64,000 bases of DNA from Desmodus rotundus (taxonomy: Eukaryota > Chordata > Mammalia > Chiroptera > Phyllostomidae): positions 100,200,294-100,264,293 of the forward strand of contig NC_071390.1 of NCBI RefSeq assembly GCF_022682495.2. Direction: 5' to 3'. The translations under genes and the position numbers were made by a program. Under the pieces are notes generated by a model, which saw only the letters and a program-made list of their open reading frames with translations, did no database searches and was not told where the DNA came from. Shown one piece after another: positions 45,031 through 56,256 of this stretch; the stretch's first letter is position 1; every line of letters starts with the position of its first letter.

Positions 45031-47679
45031 TAAAGATAAGAAAATAAAAAGTACAAAATTCAAGACTGTGATTGCCTGGAGCTGGAGGAAAAGAGCAGGA
45101 GAGTAATGTGAAACTGTGGTGTTTCTAGGACGCAAGCCATAGATAGGCTCACAAGGAAAAAGCTGGCTCAGTAAACAAGCTTCTCACGGACCTTTCACAG
45201 AGACCTTTTGTGGGTTCCTTAGAGTCAAAGTCAGTGGCAGGCAGATATTTAAGTGTACAGTGATCGTTTGTAATTAATATTACACTCTCTTACTCTGCTG
45301 ATGTGAATGCAAACTGGTATAAAATTTCTAAAAGGCATGTTGATAAATGTCAAAAATCTAAGCAATTCTAATTCCAGATGGGACAGGTAGGACAACCTGG
45401 GAGAGCAAGTCATGCTTCTTAGGTCAGAGGTAATTCACAGCTGTTCACTCAGTAACATATCTAGAAGCTATGAAAATTTACAACACCAGCTTATGGACCA
45501 AAGATGACAGTGCACCATACACCACAAATCACGATTAATCTAATTCTGTGCATTTGAAGTCCATGCAAGACTGTTTACAAAGCAGTACTAATTTATACTC
45601 CCACCATGTTTTACTTTTTCAAAGTAAATGGTGGAAAACTTTAAGGTTCCTATTTCTGAGCAAAAATTAAGTAGATAGGGGGTCTACACATCATTTAAAA
45701 TAAACCTAAAAAAAGAAAACACATTTCTTAAAATGTAACTCAAATTTTACCTAATCTGGTTCTTAAGAGTTCCTACTCACATTGTTTAAATGTGTTTCAA
45801 ATTACACAAGATTTTGTATTCATCAGACAAGCTGGAAGACAATTAAAGGATGTCTAAACTTTACAAAAAAATTCACAAGATCTAAGACTTCCACAACACT
45901 CTTGACTATATTTTTAAAGTTTTACTTAAAATGTTTTATTTTTTCCTTCCCTTTTGTGTTTTATCATCTTTAACTAAAACATGAATACACCTCTTTAATA
46001 GGAAAAACTTTTGTAAGTTATGATTTCTTAACTAAAGAAAACTATTCATTGTCTGAAAAAGATAATATGCTCCCTAAAAGATAATTGTTAAAAACAAAAA
46101 GTGAAATAAAAACTTGAGAAGATTAAAAAAAAAGACTTGTGGATTCCTCTATTTTATCCCCAAGCATTATGGTATATATTTGCTGATCTTCACTAATTTG
46201 GGTTCAACTAATATAAGCCAAAATAAAGAATTAAAGGGAAAAACATCTTCACTGAAATTATTCGCTTTTTGCCATTAGACAAAAGGGAAGAACATCCTTG
46301 TTGGATATTTGAAATCAGTGACTTCTTTAGTCTAAAGATGCATTTCAAAGTAGACTAATCAAAGGAGCTAGGTGGTGGAAGAAAGGAGGTGGGGGTAGGG
46401 AGTGATAGGAAGACTAATACAAATGCCAAGCGCTAACTACTACTGAGGTTCAACAACTATTACACTTCCCTTCAATTAAGGTTTGAGAACTGCCTTATCA
46501 AATTAAGTACATATTTTCAATTTTCCTTCATTAAAAGTACTGAGGATAGTGAATAAAACAATTTTTAAGTCCAGCTAAAAAATTCCATTAAGCAAAACTC
46601 ATATATTCAACTGGTTTATAAAAGAACTTCAGGCACAAAGACTATTTTTTTAAAATAAGTTTACGTGTTTTCTTTTCTAAACTATCAAAAATGTACTTAT
46701 TTTAAACACTACTAAAATTCTTTAGAAAGTCATGGATAAAACCATCAAAATTCCCATTCATCTCATGAATTCCATGTTAAAATACCCTTCTCTTCTTTGT
46801 ACATTACATTATCATATTACTTAAGCATTAATCTATTTTCTTGAAATTCCCAAATCCTAACAGCCTGCCTCTTAATTTCTCAGTGGGAGGAGTCATTTTA
46901 AACTCTTCAAGCTGACTGGGAAAAGCTAGAGAGACAAACGAAGAGGGGGCTCATCCTTGACTCTGGATACTGACGCCTTTCTGTCTTCTTCGTACGGCGA
47001 GTATTCCCAGTGGCTCTACCAATTTCTGTTCTCCGTGCAGGCACTGAGCGGTGTTCAGTCCTCCTAGGAGTCACGCTTCTTATTTCCAGTGCAAAAGTTA
47101 TGAAATCTATTTAGATGTTTTATTCTCTAGCTTGAAAATGAGAATTAGACACACCTTATAATTACTCACATCACACAATCTTAAGAGTTAAAAGGCAGTT
47201 TTAGTTTGTGAAATCCAAATCCTTCATTCCACAAATCAAGATACTGAGTCCCAAACACACAAAATACAGACTTACCCAAACATTTCCTTTGCTTGCAAGG
47301 AATCTCAGTCTTCAAAATGACATTTTTCAAATGTAAAAGATGTATTTGTTCAGAACCTATCATCAACCAAACTAATTTTATTCTTGTACATGACTTTGCC
47401 CTGGCTGGGCGGGCCTGGCACAGCGGGAGAAAGCAAATGCCCTACGGCCCAGCTGCATGTTCTGTTCCTGCCCCCTAAGTCTAAGAGACCCCAAATTTGC
47501 TTCTGATTAAAGCCAGAAGGGCTTCCTTTTCTTCTGCCTCTCTACTGTCTTACCAATTATTATTTCAAGGAACCAAAGAAAAGCAACCATGGTGGTAAGG
47601 TGTTAGAAAATGTTTCATGAAGTCCTTTACTGGGGTGAGAGAGGATAAAAATAGGTACCAATTGTACCAATTGAGCTCT

Positions 47680-47845
47680 TCCTAACATGCCAGCCACTGT
47701 ACAAAGCTGTTTTATAAATATTATCTCATTTAACGTTTACAGCAAATAGATAAGATAGTTACTATTCCTGTTTCACAAATAATAAAAATGAGACTTAGAG
47801 AAATTCAGTAACAAGTGCAAGGCTGCAATATAAACAAGAGATCCA
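47680..47845 (+). mobile_element. MIR SINE remnant
   Basis: ATTATCTCATTTAACGTTTA then CAGCAAATAGATAAGATAGT, TGAGACTTAGAGAAATTCAG and CAAGTGCAAGGCTGCAAT follow the MIR order. Confidence 0.75.
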
Positions 47846-48334
47846 GCCTCATTTCTGGGTCTCTCCAACCCCACAGTCCACGCACACCTGTTCTGACTGA
47901 GCTGCTTACACTGTGCCAAGCCCTACAATAAGACAGAACATCAGAGCAGCAGAGAAAATACGAGTTTGCGCATTTAGAGAAGAAACAGTACAGATTACCT
48001 AACAACAGGAAAACCTAACAGAAAATACTGAAACTTGATGCTGCTTCAATAAGAAACAAGAACAGATTCTGAGCTGAAAATCTACAGACAAATCAGGAGA
48101 AAAAAAAGTCATTTTTCCCCCATGAAAAGCATCCTAAAGCACCTGTAAAATCTAATGTCTATGAATTAAATTGGTTATTTTGGTTCTCAAGATACATATA
48201 AACTAAAAATACATAAGATATTAGACTATACAGATCTCAATAATTACTTTTAAAATAGATCAACAGATCTAAAATGTTTTTGTGGTACTGACCCAAAACT
48301 GCTTATCTCAAAATCTGAAATCCAACATTTTCCA

Positions 48335-48480
48335 TTTGTATTGATATAATTAACATATAATGTTCTGTAAATTTATGGCATTGAAATGTGATGAGTTGAT
48401 AGATAGATAGATAGATATAGTGATTACCGCAATAAGATTAGTTAACACATCCACCTGAAATTCAAAAACCTCCAAAACCT
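48335..48480 (+). mobile_element. Old L1 3' UTR piece with (GATA)n
   Basis: TTGATATAATTAACATATAA then TGTTCTGTAAATTTATGGCA and AGATTAGTTAACACATCCAC are old L1 3' UTR words. A GATA repeat lies at 48397-48420. Confidence 0.6.
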
Positions 48481-48957
48481 AGTTTTTAAACTAATTTGGT
48501 AGCAAACCATGATCAAAACTGATGAAGTTATTTATGGGTTTTACTGATCCTACTTAGTATGAGAAATCATTCACTCTGCTATAGAAATTTCTATGTTCTT
48601 TGTATCTCAGACCCACTGGGAGAATTAAGTAATACACGACCCCAAAGATTTTGGATAAGAGACTGAATCTGTGTCATACTACTTCACAAAAAGGAATAAA
48701 ATAAATGAGTAGAAGACAAAATTATCAAGGGCCCCAGAGGGGGTCAAAGGTTACAATGAAAACTTGGGAGTCTATGGCTCCCATAATTAGGCTCAGATCT
48801 CAAGAAACAATATCCCTTTAGGTGATCAGAACTTCTGCAAGTGTTTATAGGGAGGAACGGATTTACATCTTAACAGACATTCTATTTTCTGCTCCACACA
48901 GATACTAGTGTAAAGCTGGACTAATTAAATGGATACATTGGTACCCAGGTGGCAACA

Positions 48958-49413
48958 CAGTAGTCCCCTCCTTATCTGCAGCTTTGACTTCCGGGGTTTC
49001 AGTTACTTACAGTCAACCATGATCTGAAAATATTAAATGGAAAAAACCTAGAAATAAATAATTTGGCATTTTCCACTGCATTCTGACTAGCGTGATGAAA
49101 TCTCATCCTCTCCCACTCCATCCCACCAAAGACATAAATCCCTTAGCCACCCAGTGGCTGGCTCTCTTGGAATCACAGTGCGGTATTCAAATAATTAAGT
49201 GAAATTAAGTATTTTATTAATGATGGCCCCAAAATGTAAGCATAGTGATGCTGGCAAATCGGATATGCCAAACTGAAGGTGATTCCTTTAAGTGGAAAGG
49301 TATGTATATATAGGAAAAACCATAATATACATATAGGGCTCAGTACTCTTCATGGTTTCAGGCATCCACTGGGGGCCTTGGAACATACACCCCAAGGATA
49401 AAGGGGGCTACTG
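48958..49413 (+). mobile_element. Tigger/pogo-type element, internally deleted
   Basis: Left end CAGTAGTCCCCTCCTTATCT, right end GGATAAAGGGGGCTACTG (inverted). Interior segments are ACTTACAGTCAACCATGATC, CTAGCGTGATGAAATCTCAT and AATGATGGCCCCAAAATG, the last being the start region of the lost transposase gene. The open frame at 49352-49570 is incidental. Confidence 0.75.
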
Positions 49414-50689
49414 TCTGTTCCTGCCACGCCTATTAAAGGGCATGTGCTCACTTCCACGGAGCCAGTCTCTACTAGGGGGTCTTTATCTGCGCATGGATAA
49501 CTTTAATGACGAGGAATTCCTACGCCAATACTGTGTTTTCTCCAAAATTCACGTAGCAATTCTCGTTTGAACGTTTTAGACCAGGGTCCAGCTGTTAGCT
49601 GTACATGCCCACATTCCAAATACATCTTATCGTCATGTAACAGGACTTAGGAAGCATCATTTGTCCCTTACAAAAACGGATGTAGTACTTTGTGAGAGGG
49701 AACAAACACAACTTCTACGGACAATTAATACCTCACAACAATATAAACGTACATGTTCACACCTTTTTGGCATTAGAAAGCCACTCTGTCCACATGCTGC
49801 CCCACCCACCCAATCCCTAAAATGGAATTTAGGAATCCAGCCATTAAATCCTTACAGACTGGAAAGTCAGGGACATCCCATCAATAACCAAACAGGCTTC
49901 ACAGCTGCTCACTGTTCTGAAAAGCATTTGTGCTGGGGAAACAAATCTGGAACCAATGCCTTCTAAATGGCCCACAGAAAATGATTAAAGGAAGAGTCGT
50001 TGTTTTTATTTTATTATTATTAGTTGGCAAATAAGCATTACCGGCAGCTTTTTCCTGATGTCACTGGAAAAGCTACAAAAATGAGTGTGTTTTTTTTAAT
50101 TACCAAAAAAAAAGAAAATTCACTTAAGGCTGTGAATAAGCCAAATAAGTCAAACAAGTGAGGCACTTGAGAAAAAGAAATGGATAGTTTTCATAAGCCA
50201 CTCAATCTCAGTTTAAATCCTGCCAGGTCGTAAATAAACATTATTACACTTCCTGGTTTAAAATATGAGGAGGTTCACCAGAATTTCTAAAATTTGTTCT
50301 TTACAAGTTCAGAAATTAAATAATGCCTTTTGCTGGTGCATCAGATCTGATCTGATCTGATCTTCCTGGTAAGAACGGCACCTCTAAGCTCAGGACTGAC
50401 ACTCCAGAGACAGACAGATACGACTCAAGGTGCCTTTAAACCTCTAGCAAACCTGGGAGCTCTGGGTAGGCACCTAAATTCTTTGCCCTTCCACTGACTT
50501 CCAAGGCTCAGACCCCTTTGAGGCTTGGAGACAGCAAGGAGCACTGGCGAAAAGACCGCACAGTCCTGAGGTTCCGACCCGCGTCTGCACCTTGCTGGCT
50601 GGAGGATCTGACACAGACCCTGTCCTTGACCACACAGACTCATCAGGCTCTTGGAAGCCCTCTAGGCCTCAGCCTTCAGTGTGCGTCCT

Positions 50690-51090
50690 TGTGGGCCCTG
50701 TCCTGCCCAGATGTAGCAAAAATCTCGCTAAGTCAGTTTATTGGGAATTCCCCATCCTCCACATCTGATCCAATTCTTCACCCCAACCACCCCCAAGTGA
50801 TACTTGCTCACACTGGCCTGCTTTCAGCGAGAACCCTGCGAGGTCTATTTAACCGGAATCATCCCTTGACTCTTATTTCTGACATTTCCTCTTAGTAGTT
50901 TTCCATCCACACCCCGCCCCACTCCTTGGCTATAATTACTCGCACTTGTCTGTCCATGCCATACTCAGAATCAATCCCAGCTCTATCCTGCAGTCTCTTT
51001 TCCTCTATTAATTACACTAGTTCCTGAATAAAATCTTTTACCATTCTAACTACTGACCCGTTCTGATTTTCTCTGACAGACCACAATTAA
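50690..51090 (+). mobile_element. LTR-like fragment (possibly ERVL-type)
   Basis: GTGGGCCCTGTCCTGCCCAG, TTGACTCTTATTTCTGACAT and CCTGAATAAAATCTTTTACC, the last with an AATAAA signal, have the look of an old LTR. It may interrupt a MIR, whose right part follows at 51095. No duplication confirmed. Confidence 0.35.
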
Positions 51091-51094
51091 TTGG

Positions 51095-51200
51095 CTCTCT
51101 AAGCCTCACTAACTTCAACTGTAAATGGGAATAAAGCCTCTCTCACTGGGTTGTTGTGAGGATGAGGTTATATAATGTACACAAAGCGTCTGTTCCATGT
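51095..51200 (-). mobile_element. MIR fragment
   Basis: CTAAGCCTCACTAACTTCAA then CTGTAAATGGGAATAAAGCC and GGGTTGTTGTGAGGATGAGG is the antisense MIR 5' half. Confidence 0.7.
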
Positions 51201-51655
51201 ATGACACACACACAGGCACCCAAAAAGTCGTTATTTTCATTTTCCTTTTATTATGTAATACTGATTTTTCATTATTTTTTTTATATACTAACAAACACCA
51301 TAGGACATTCCAAATCCGAGGATGTCTGCTCTGACAGGAAGTTTGTTAGGGAAGAGGTCACTCCAGGCTCTCCGTCATAACCAAAATGCCAGGACTTCAC
51401 CCTGATTGACAGGCAGCAATGAGGTGCAGGCAGCTCCTTTGACATGGGACAGAATCCTAGGGATGTGGAGAGCTTGCAGCAAAGTGCTTTGTTATGGTTT
51501 TTAAGGCAGCTGATATTAACCACCATGTACTACGACGAGCTAGGTGATGTTAAATGATTTACATTATCCCATTCGCTTCTCACAACAAAAAAAACGCAGT
51601 CGGCTCTTACTAATACCATGAGGCAGATATCGTAAGAGTAGAAAAAGCAACAATA

Positions 51656-52025
51656 CAGGCATAGCTCGTTTTACTGCACTTTTCCTTATTGTGCTGTGCA
51701 GATATCATGCGGGGTTTTTTTGTTTTTGTTTTTGTTTTCTTTACAAACTGAAGGTCTGTGGCCACCCTAGTGTGAACAAGTCCATCAGTGTCATCTTCCA
51801 ACAGGCTCAGATGACAGCTAGCATCTTCAGTAATAAAATACTTTCTAATTAAGGTATGTACATTTTTTTAGACATAATACTGTTGCACATTTAATAAACT
51901 ACAGTACAGTGTAAACATAATTTCTATACGCACCAGGAAACAAAAATTCCATGTGGTTCGCTTTACCGCGACACTAAGTCGCAGCACTCTGTAACCGAAC
52001 CAGCAGTATCTCCGAGGTTCGCCTG
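51656..52025 (+). mobile_element. Tigger1-like element, ends only
   Basis: Left end CAGGCATAGCTCGTTTTACT, then ACTGAAGGTCTGTGGCCACC. The sequence passes directly to transposon 3' sequence (AGTAATAAAATACTTTCTAA, TACAGTGTAAACATAATTTC) and ends AGTATCTCCGAGGTTCGCCT then G. TA precedes the left end (51654-51655). The transposase gene, over 1.5 kb in complete elements, is deleted. Confidence 0.85.
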
Positions 52026-52261
52026 CACCGATGACATAAGGAATATCTTAACCCACCGCTCTCCGCCGTGATAAAAAATAAGCGAAAGCCACTGTACAGA
52101 GATCCCCCCTCTAACGAATGTCGGCTAGGGCCACCCTAACTGTCTATTCTGGAACACCTGCAGGATATCTGAAGAATTTATTTCCAGGCTGTTTTCAAAA
52201 ACACATGACCACATATATTTTAAAATATTTTACTATTATATAGTAAGATAAAAAATATTCT

Positions 52262-52490
52262 GTGGAAGTCAAATACACAGCTCTGGGGCCAGACTATACA
52301 CTACCATGTGACCTTCAACAACTTTTTAACTCTCTCAGTTTCCTCACCTTTAAATTGAGAAAAGCAATAGCCCCTCGCCTCAGTGCTGTTGTTCCGAGGG
52401 TTAGGTTAGCTAATACAGGTAAAGCACCTGCAATATTGCCTGGCAAATCCGCTTAGAGCACAATAAAAATGGGCTATTATTATATCCCAT
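52262..52490 (-). mobile_element. MIR SINE remnant
   Basis: CTACCATGTGACCTTCAACA then ACTTTTTAACTCTCTCAGTT and TCCTCACCTTTAAATTGAG match the antisense MIR, followed by GTAAAGCACCTGCAATATTG. Confidence 0.8.
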
Positions 52491-52624
52491 CTCTCAACCA
52501 TCGTATCTAAATACGACTCACTTATAATGCTCCATTTCCTCTTCAGTGAAACCGGTTCAATGAAAACATTTTGAGGTTGGTTTAGAAATAGTAAAACTAT
52601 TTCAAAATGTTTGGCTAAATAGAG

Positions 52625-53850
52625 AGTCAGGGCTAAAGCACCAAATGGCTAAAATGATAAAATATAGGTGAAGAAATGTACCGCTCGTGGAAGTGTAAAA
52701 CAGTTACCCTCTGGAAAACGGACAGGCAGCACCTACTAACGGGGAGCAGCCCTGGCCCTGGGGCTCTGTTGGCTGGAGTGTCGTCCCATAACCGAGAGGC
52801 TGTGGGTACGATTCCCAGGCAGGGTGCGTGCCTGGGTTGTGGGTTCAATCCCCAGTCCAGGTGCATACAATCCCCGGGCCGGGTGCAAACAGGAGGAAAC
52901 CAACCCAATGCTCCTCTCTCACATTAATGTTTCTCCCTCTCTCCCTTCCTCTCTCTTTAAACCAAAATAGCAATGAAAAAAATGTCCTTGGGTGAGGAAA
53001 ATCAATCAGTCAGCTGAGCAAACGCATCCCTCACGACCCAGCACTTCTACTCCCAGGCATACCAACAGAAATGTTCACGAAAAGGTAAGCACTGACACCT
53101 TCAGAGCAGCACTATTCTCAACAACAAAAAACTGGAACTGCCGGAAAGCCGAACGACCGTGCTGGATGCCATCACACATGGAACACTCCACAGTACTGAG
53201 GACCAACCTGCATGCAGCTCACTACAGACAACCGAGAGAATGTAATTCCAGTTGTAACAAGCGTTAGAACAGGCAGGACTGGATGCTGTGGGGTGACGCC
53301 CAGGTCCCCTGAGGCCAGGAGTGCTGCCAGCACACACCCAGCTGTCGCCCTCCTTAGGAGCTGCCTCTAAAAGATCAGTACACCCTTCCCCTGGGCAGCC
53401 GGTGGCTGGTCAACACAGGGCAGAAATGCCTACTTCTTGTGCAACGTGCAACATCTCCGAAGGCCTTTCCCGAACTCCACGTGGGATCAGCTAGGCTTCC
53501 ATGAGACTGAATCGCAGATCAGCTCCTCCCTCTGCCCCATCCTGCTCCCCTCCCGTTCGTTCCCCCCCACAAACACTGACCCCACGGGCTCTCCCTAAGA
53601 AATTTCCTGGACCCCGATCTCGCTTCCCAGACCACAACCCAACAAACTGTACTCACGAAGTGAGAGGTGAGGATAGTGAGGACTACGGGGGAGAGGGGGG
53701 AGGCAGGAATAAGAAAAGCTTTCTGGGGTGCTGCAATAGTCTTTGAAAAAAACTCTGGGTGATGGCTGTGTGACTGTGATCAAGTGGGAAAAATTCATCA
53801 TACTGTGTATGTATGAAATGTATGCTTTCTCTGACGTACATTACACTTCA
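52625..53850 (+). mobile_element. Old L1 3' end, split by a Ves SINE
   Basis: GTGTAAAACAGTTACCCTCT then GGAAAACGGACAGGCAGCAC (before the SINE) continues after it with CACGACCCAGCACTTCTACT and CAACAAAAAACTGGAACTGC, the end of ORF2. A 3' UTR piece GGGTGATGGCTGTGTGACTG and ATTACACTTCAATATGAAGT lies at 53750-53865. The stretch 53280-53680 between them is not recognised. Confidence 0.65.
52748..52982 (+). mobile_element. Ves SINE with repeated core
   Basis: The head GCCCTGGCCCTGGGGCTCTG and GTCGTCCCATAACCGAGAGG is followed by a B box GGGTACGATTCCCAGGCAGG and core GCGTGCCTGGGTTGTGGGTT. A second B-box-like TTCAATCCCCAGTCCAGGTG and a third ACAATCCCCGGGCCGGGTGC come next, before the CT-rich tail part. 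Other copies in the window have one such unit, so this one carries extra units. Inserted in an old L1. Confidence 0.85.
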
Positions 53851-54649
53851 ATATGAAGTGAAAAGGAAATAAGACAAAATAGAAAATGATCAGAATGGGA
53901 CAGAACCTTAGAAAATGTTCAGCCCCACATCCTGTGCATCCCCCCTTCAATAACCAGTTACTGGGCACTTCACACAGCCCGGAGAAGTCTAAGCCAAGCT
54001 CCCGACCCAGCTGGTGGCACAACGGGCCCACACCCCTGCTGGCCTCCTGACAACAGTCTTCCGCTGTTTCTTTTCAGACTGTGCTCTCCTGGGCAACAAC
54101 ATGGTCCGGCGTGAGGCCTCCTGAAACCAGATGACCAACTAGTCAGCTTTGCCTTGCATGCAGGAAGACTAATGTAAGCTGAAACAGAAGCACCCCAAAG
54201 GATGGGAGGTAACCTTTAGGTACCTCCGCTTTTGAATCTTCCTTTAGAAACATACCCTGCTCTGAAATCAGGAGACATGAAAACTTTTCTAATGTAGATG
54301 AAACAGCATGTATGACCCTCTGTAGTGTTCTCTCAAGAAAAGATTTTTTTTTATTACAGCTGGCTGCATTTATTATTTATCTATTCCCCTTATTCCCACC
54401 TTTGAAGAAGCAGTTTCTAGTTTATGTAGTTAATAAAATGTCCTATCTCTTCCTCTTTTAGGTAAGAGAATAAGAAACACAAAGAATACAAAATATGCCC
54501 TAAACGGGGAAGGTCCTTCACTCTCCTGACTCATAATAAGGTTATGATCAGACACCCGCTCCTGACACTAGACTCACTTGGGGTATGTTTCCACTGGAAA
54601 CCATTCACCCTGTAATTTGGGAGAACTTCAGACCAAATGAATCCCTGTA

Positions 54650-54688
54650 GATGATGATGAGGAGGAGGAGGAGGATGATGATGGAGAC
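54650..54688. repeat. GAT/GAG trinucleotide repeat
   Basis: GATGATGATGA, then five GGA units, then GATGATGATG. Intronic, not in an exon. Confidence 0.85.
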
Positions 54689-55987
54689 AGCACCAAAGGT
54701 GAGGGTGAGAAACTATTGTAACAAAATTGCTACTTCATTTCCAAAACAATTTTGTTCCTCTTTGAGATGTAAAAGCTAAAGGTCATGGTAGTTTCTAGAA
54801 ACTCAAAGGTCTATCACTATCCAATCCTTAGGAACATTTTATACCAACCAAGAAGGAAGAATACGAGGAGTGTAAACTGCATTGCTTTGGCCGGATCCAA
54901 GAGAAGAGTTAGATACATTTTAATCTTTCAGCTTCTTGTGACTGGGGTTTTTTGTCTGTCTGTTTCTCTTAGAAAGAGGTAACAAAGTATACAACCCCAC
55001 AACTAAGCTCCAATAAAATATTTTAGGCCTGATCCCAACGAATAGCCAAACATGCCTGGATTTCTTTTTAAGCTTTTTGTTTGTTTGTTTTGCTTTGGGG
55101 TTTTGTTTTTGTTTTTTTGAGGAAGATATCACAGAGTATATACAGCAAAATTATTTAATCTTTCTAAAAGGGTTTGCCTCCCTTAGTTAGATCAATATAA
55201 CTAAGTACATTCATCTCCCTTCAGGGTGGAGATGAAAAAGCATACAATACTAGCTTGCTATCCATTCTTTATCTTGGAACACTCAGCAAGAAGCTCGCTA
55301 GAAATTTCCCACATTATTTTTTAAGTCATTCACTGATTTATTCATTCATCCAACAAATATTTTTGAAAGCCTACTCTGTCTTGAAGCAAAACCTAATTAA
55401 AGTCCTCTTTATACACAGTTATGAAAAGATCACAAAATATCTGTTCTGACCCCCGAGCAGAACTCGAGAACCCTCGCCCACCCAATTCCAAGAAGCAATT
55501 CTACTTCCTGACTCTATTATGCCCCAAAAAGGTGAAGAATATCCCCTGAATGTTTTTAAGACAACATCTTTTTCTTCCTACTGAAATACTTTTGGCCTCT
55601 CCTAAATTCAGAAGAAAAAATCAGACCATATCTGCTTCCTGGGAAGAGTGACTTAGGACTTTGCGAAGGAATAAGATAGGTGCTGTCAGAGCTGTCTGTA
55701 ACGTGGCCAGCGGCTACAGAGGCGCCTTTGTCACACCTTCCCGAGCTCATCAAGCCCTGTCTACAGAAACTTGCTCCACAACTGGGACCAGGAACGGCAA
55801 TGAGAGCAAGAGGAGCATGCCTCTCTCTGCCTGCCCTTTCCCAAGAAGGCCGCGCCTTGGGATAGTTCTCCAGGCACACCGAATGTTTGCAATGGACCTA
55901 CACATCAGGGAGTCTGTCGCTGACACTAGTTGTGTTAGTAAGAGCAGTTTCGACACTGCTGCAGTGAAAATCTGAAAAGCGGTCTAC

Positions 55988-56256
55988 CTCAGTTGGTCCC
56001 GCATACATCATGGGAGATGGGAAGATGGCCACCACTGTTGTTTCCGGGTTCAGGATGCCCTCCTCCAGCACTGCGGCATGCTGCTTCATACGCCACATCA
56101 AAGGAACGTCGTCATCCTTCGTCCAGCCACCAAGAGGGTGAAGGAGAAGGACAGGGCGCCGGTAGCCCCTCTCTAGAAGTTGTTTATGGGTATCCTGCAT
56201 TAAGAGAGCATGTCCATTGTGCACCGGGTTGCGTAGCTGAAATGCAAAGACAGCAT
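55988..56256 (-). CDS. PAPSS1: PAPSS1 exon 10 (human numbering), ATP-sulfurylase core
   Basis: This 269-nt exon supplies the last two bases of an Asp codon and then 89 codons of the ATP-sulfurylase domain. It holds the [10 protein letters not shown] segment. Its HNGH (HxGH nucleotidyl-transferase signature) falls at residues 425-428 when counted back from the stop of a 624-residue protein, the known position in human PAPSS1. Further conserved blocks are [20 protein letters not shown] and [16 protein letters not shown]. The acceptor is ...TCTCTTTTCAG (minus strand, ending 56257). The donor is GAG|GTAGAC, weaker than the GTAAGT of the next exon. The reading frame continues into V-Q-W of exon 11. 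Upstream exons, including the APS-kinase half, lie beyond the window. A longer open frame through the acceptor into intron 9 is incidental. Confidence 0.97.

Larger units (their letters stand above)
37482..55987 (-). other. PAPSS1 intron 10
   Basis: An 18,506-bp intron between two verified exons. It carries old L1 3' ends, several MIRs, a 2.4-kb antisense L1/HAL1 remnant, two Tigger-type elements, an LTR-like piece and one Ves SINE, all listed separately. A block at 39805-40030 resembles an ancient mammalian repeat that I cannot name. I recognise nothing in 38690-39800, 45360-47680 (AT-rich), 49420-50480, 53280-53680, 53860-54640 and 54690-55980, apart from short L1/MIR-like words near 55320-55380. 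Confidence 0.9.

Noticed and set aside
47395..47430. Ves SINE head (GCCCTGGCTGGGCGGGCCTG)
   Set aside because: Only the first dozen bases resemble the head. No B box, core or tail follows.
50341..50362. GATCT tandem units as a regulatory array
   Set aside because: About four pentamer units are within what slippage gives by chance in an intron.
24648..56256. Assignment to PAPSS2 instead of PAPSS1
   Set aside because: The [20 protein letters not shown] segment and the SLEKA ending fit PAPSS1 as I recall the two proteins. PAPSS2 differs at these places.
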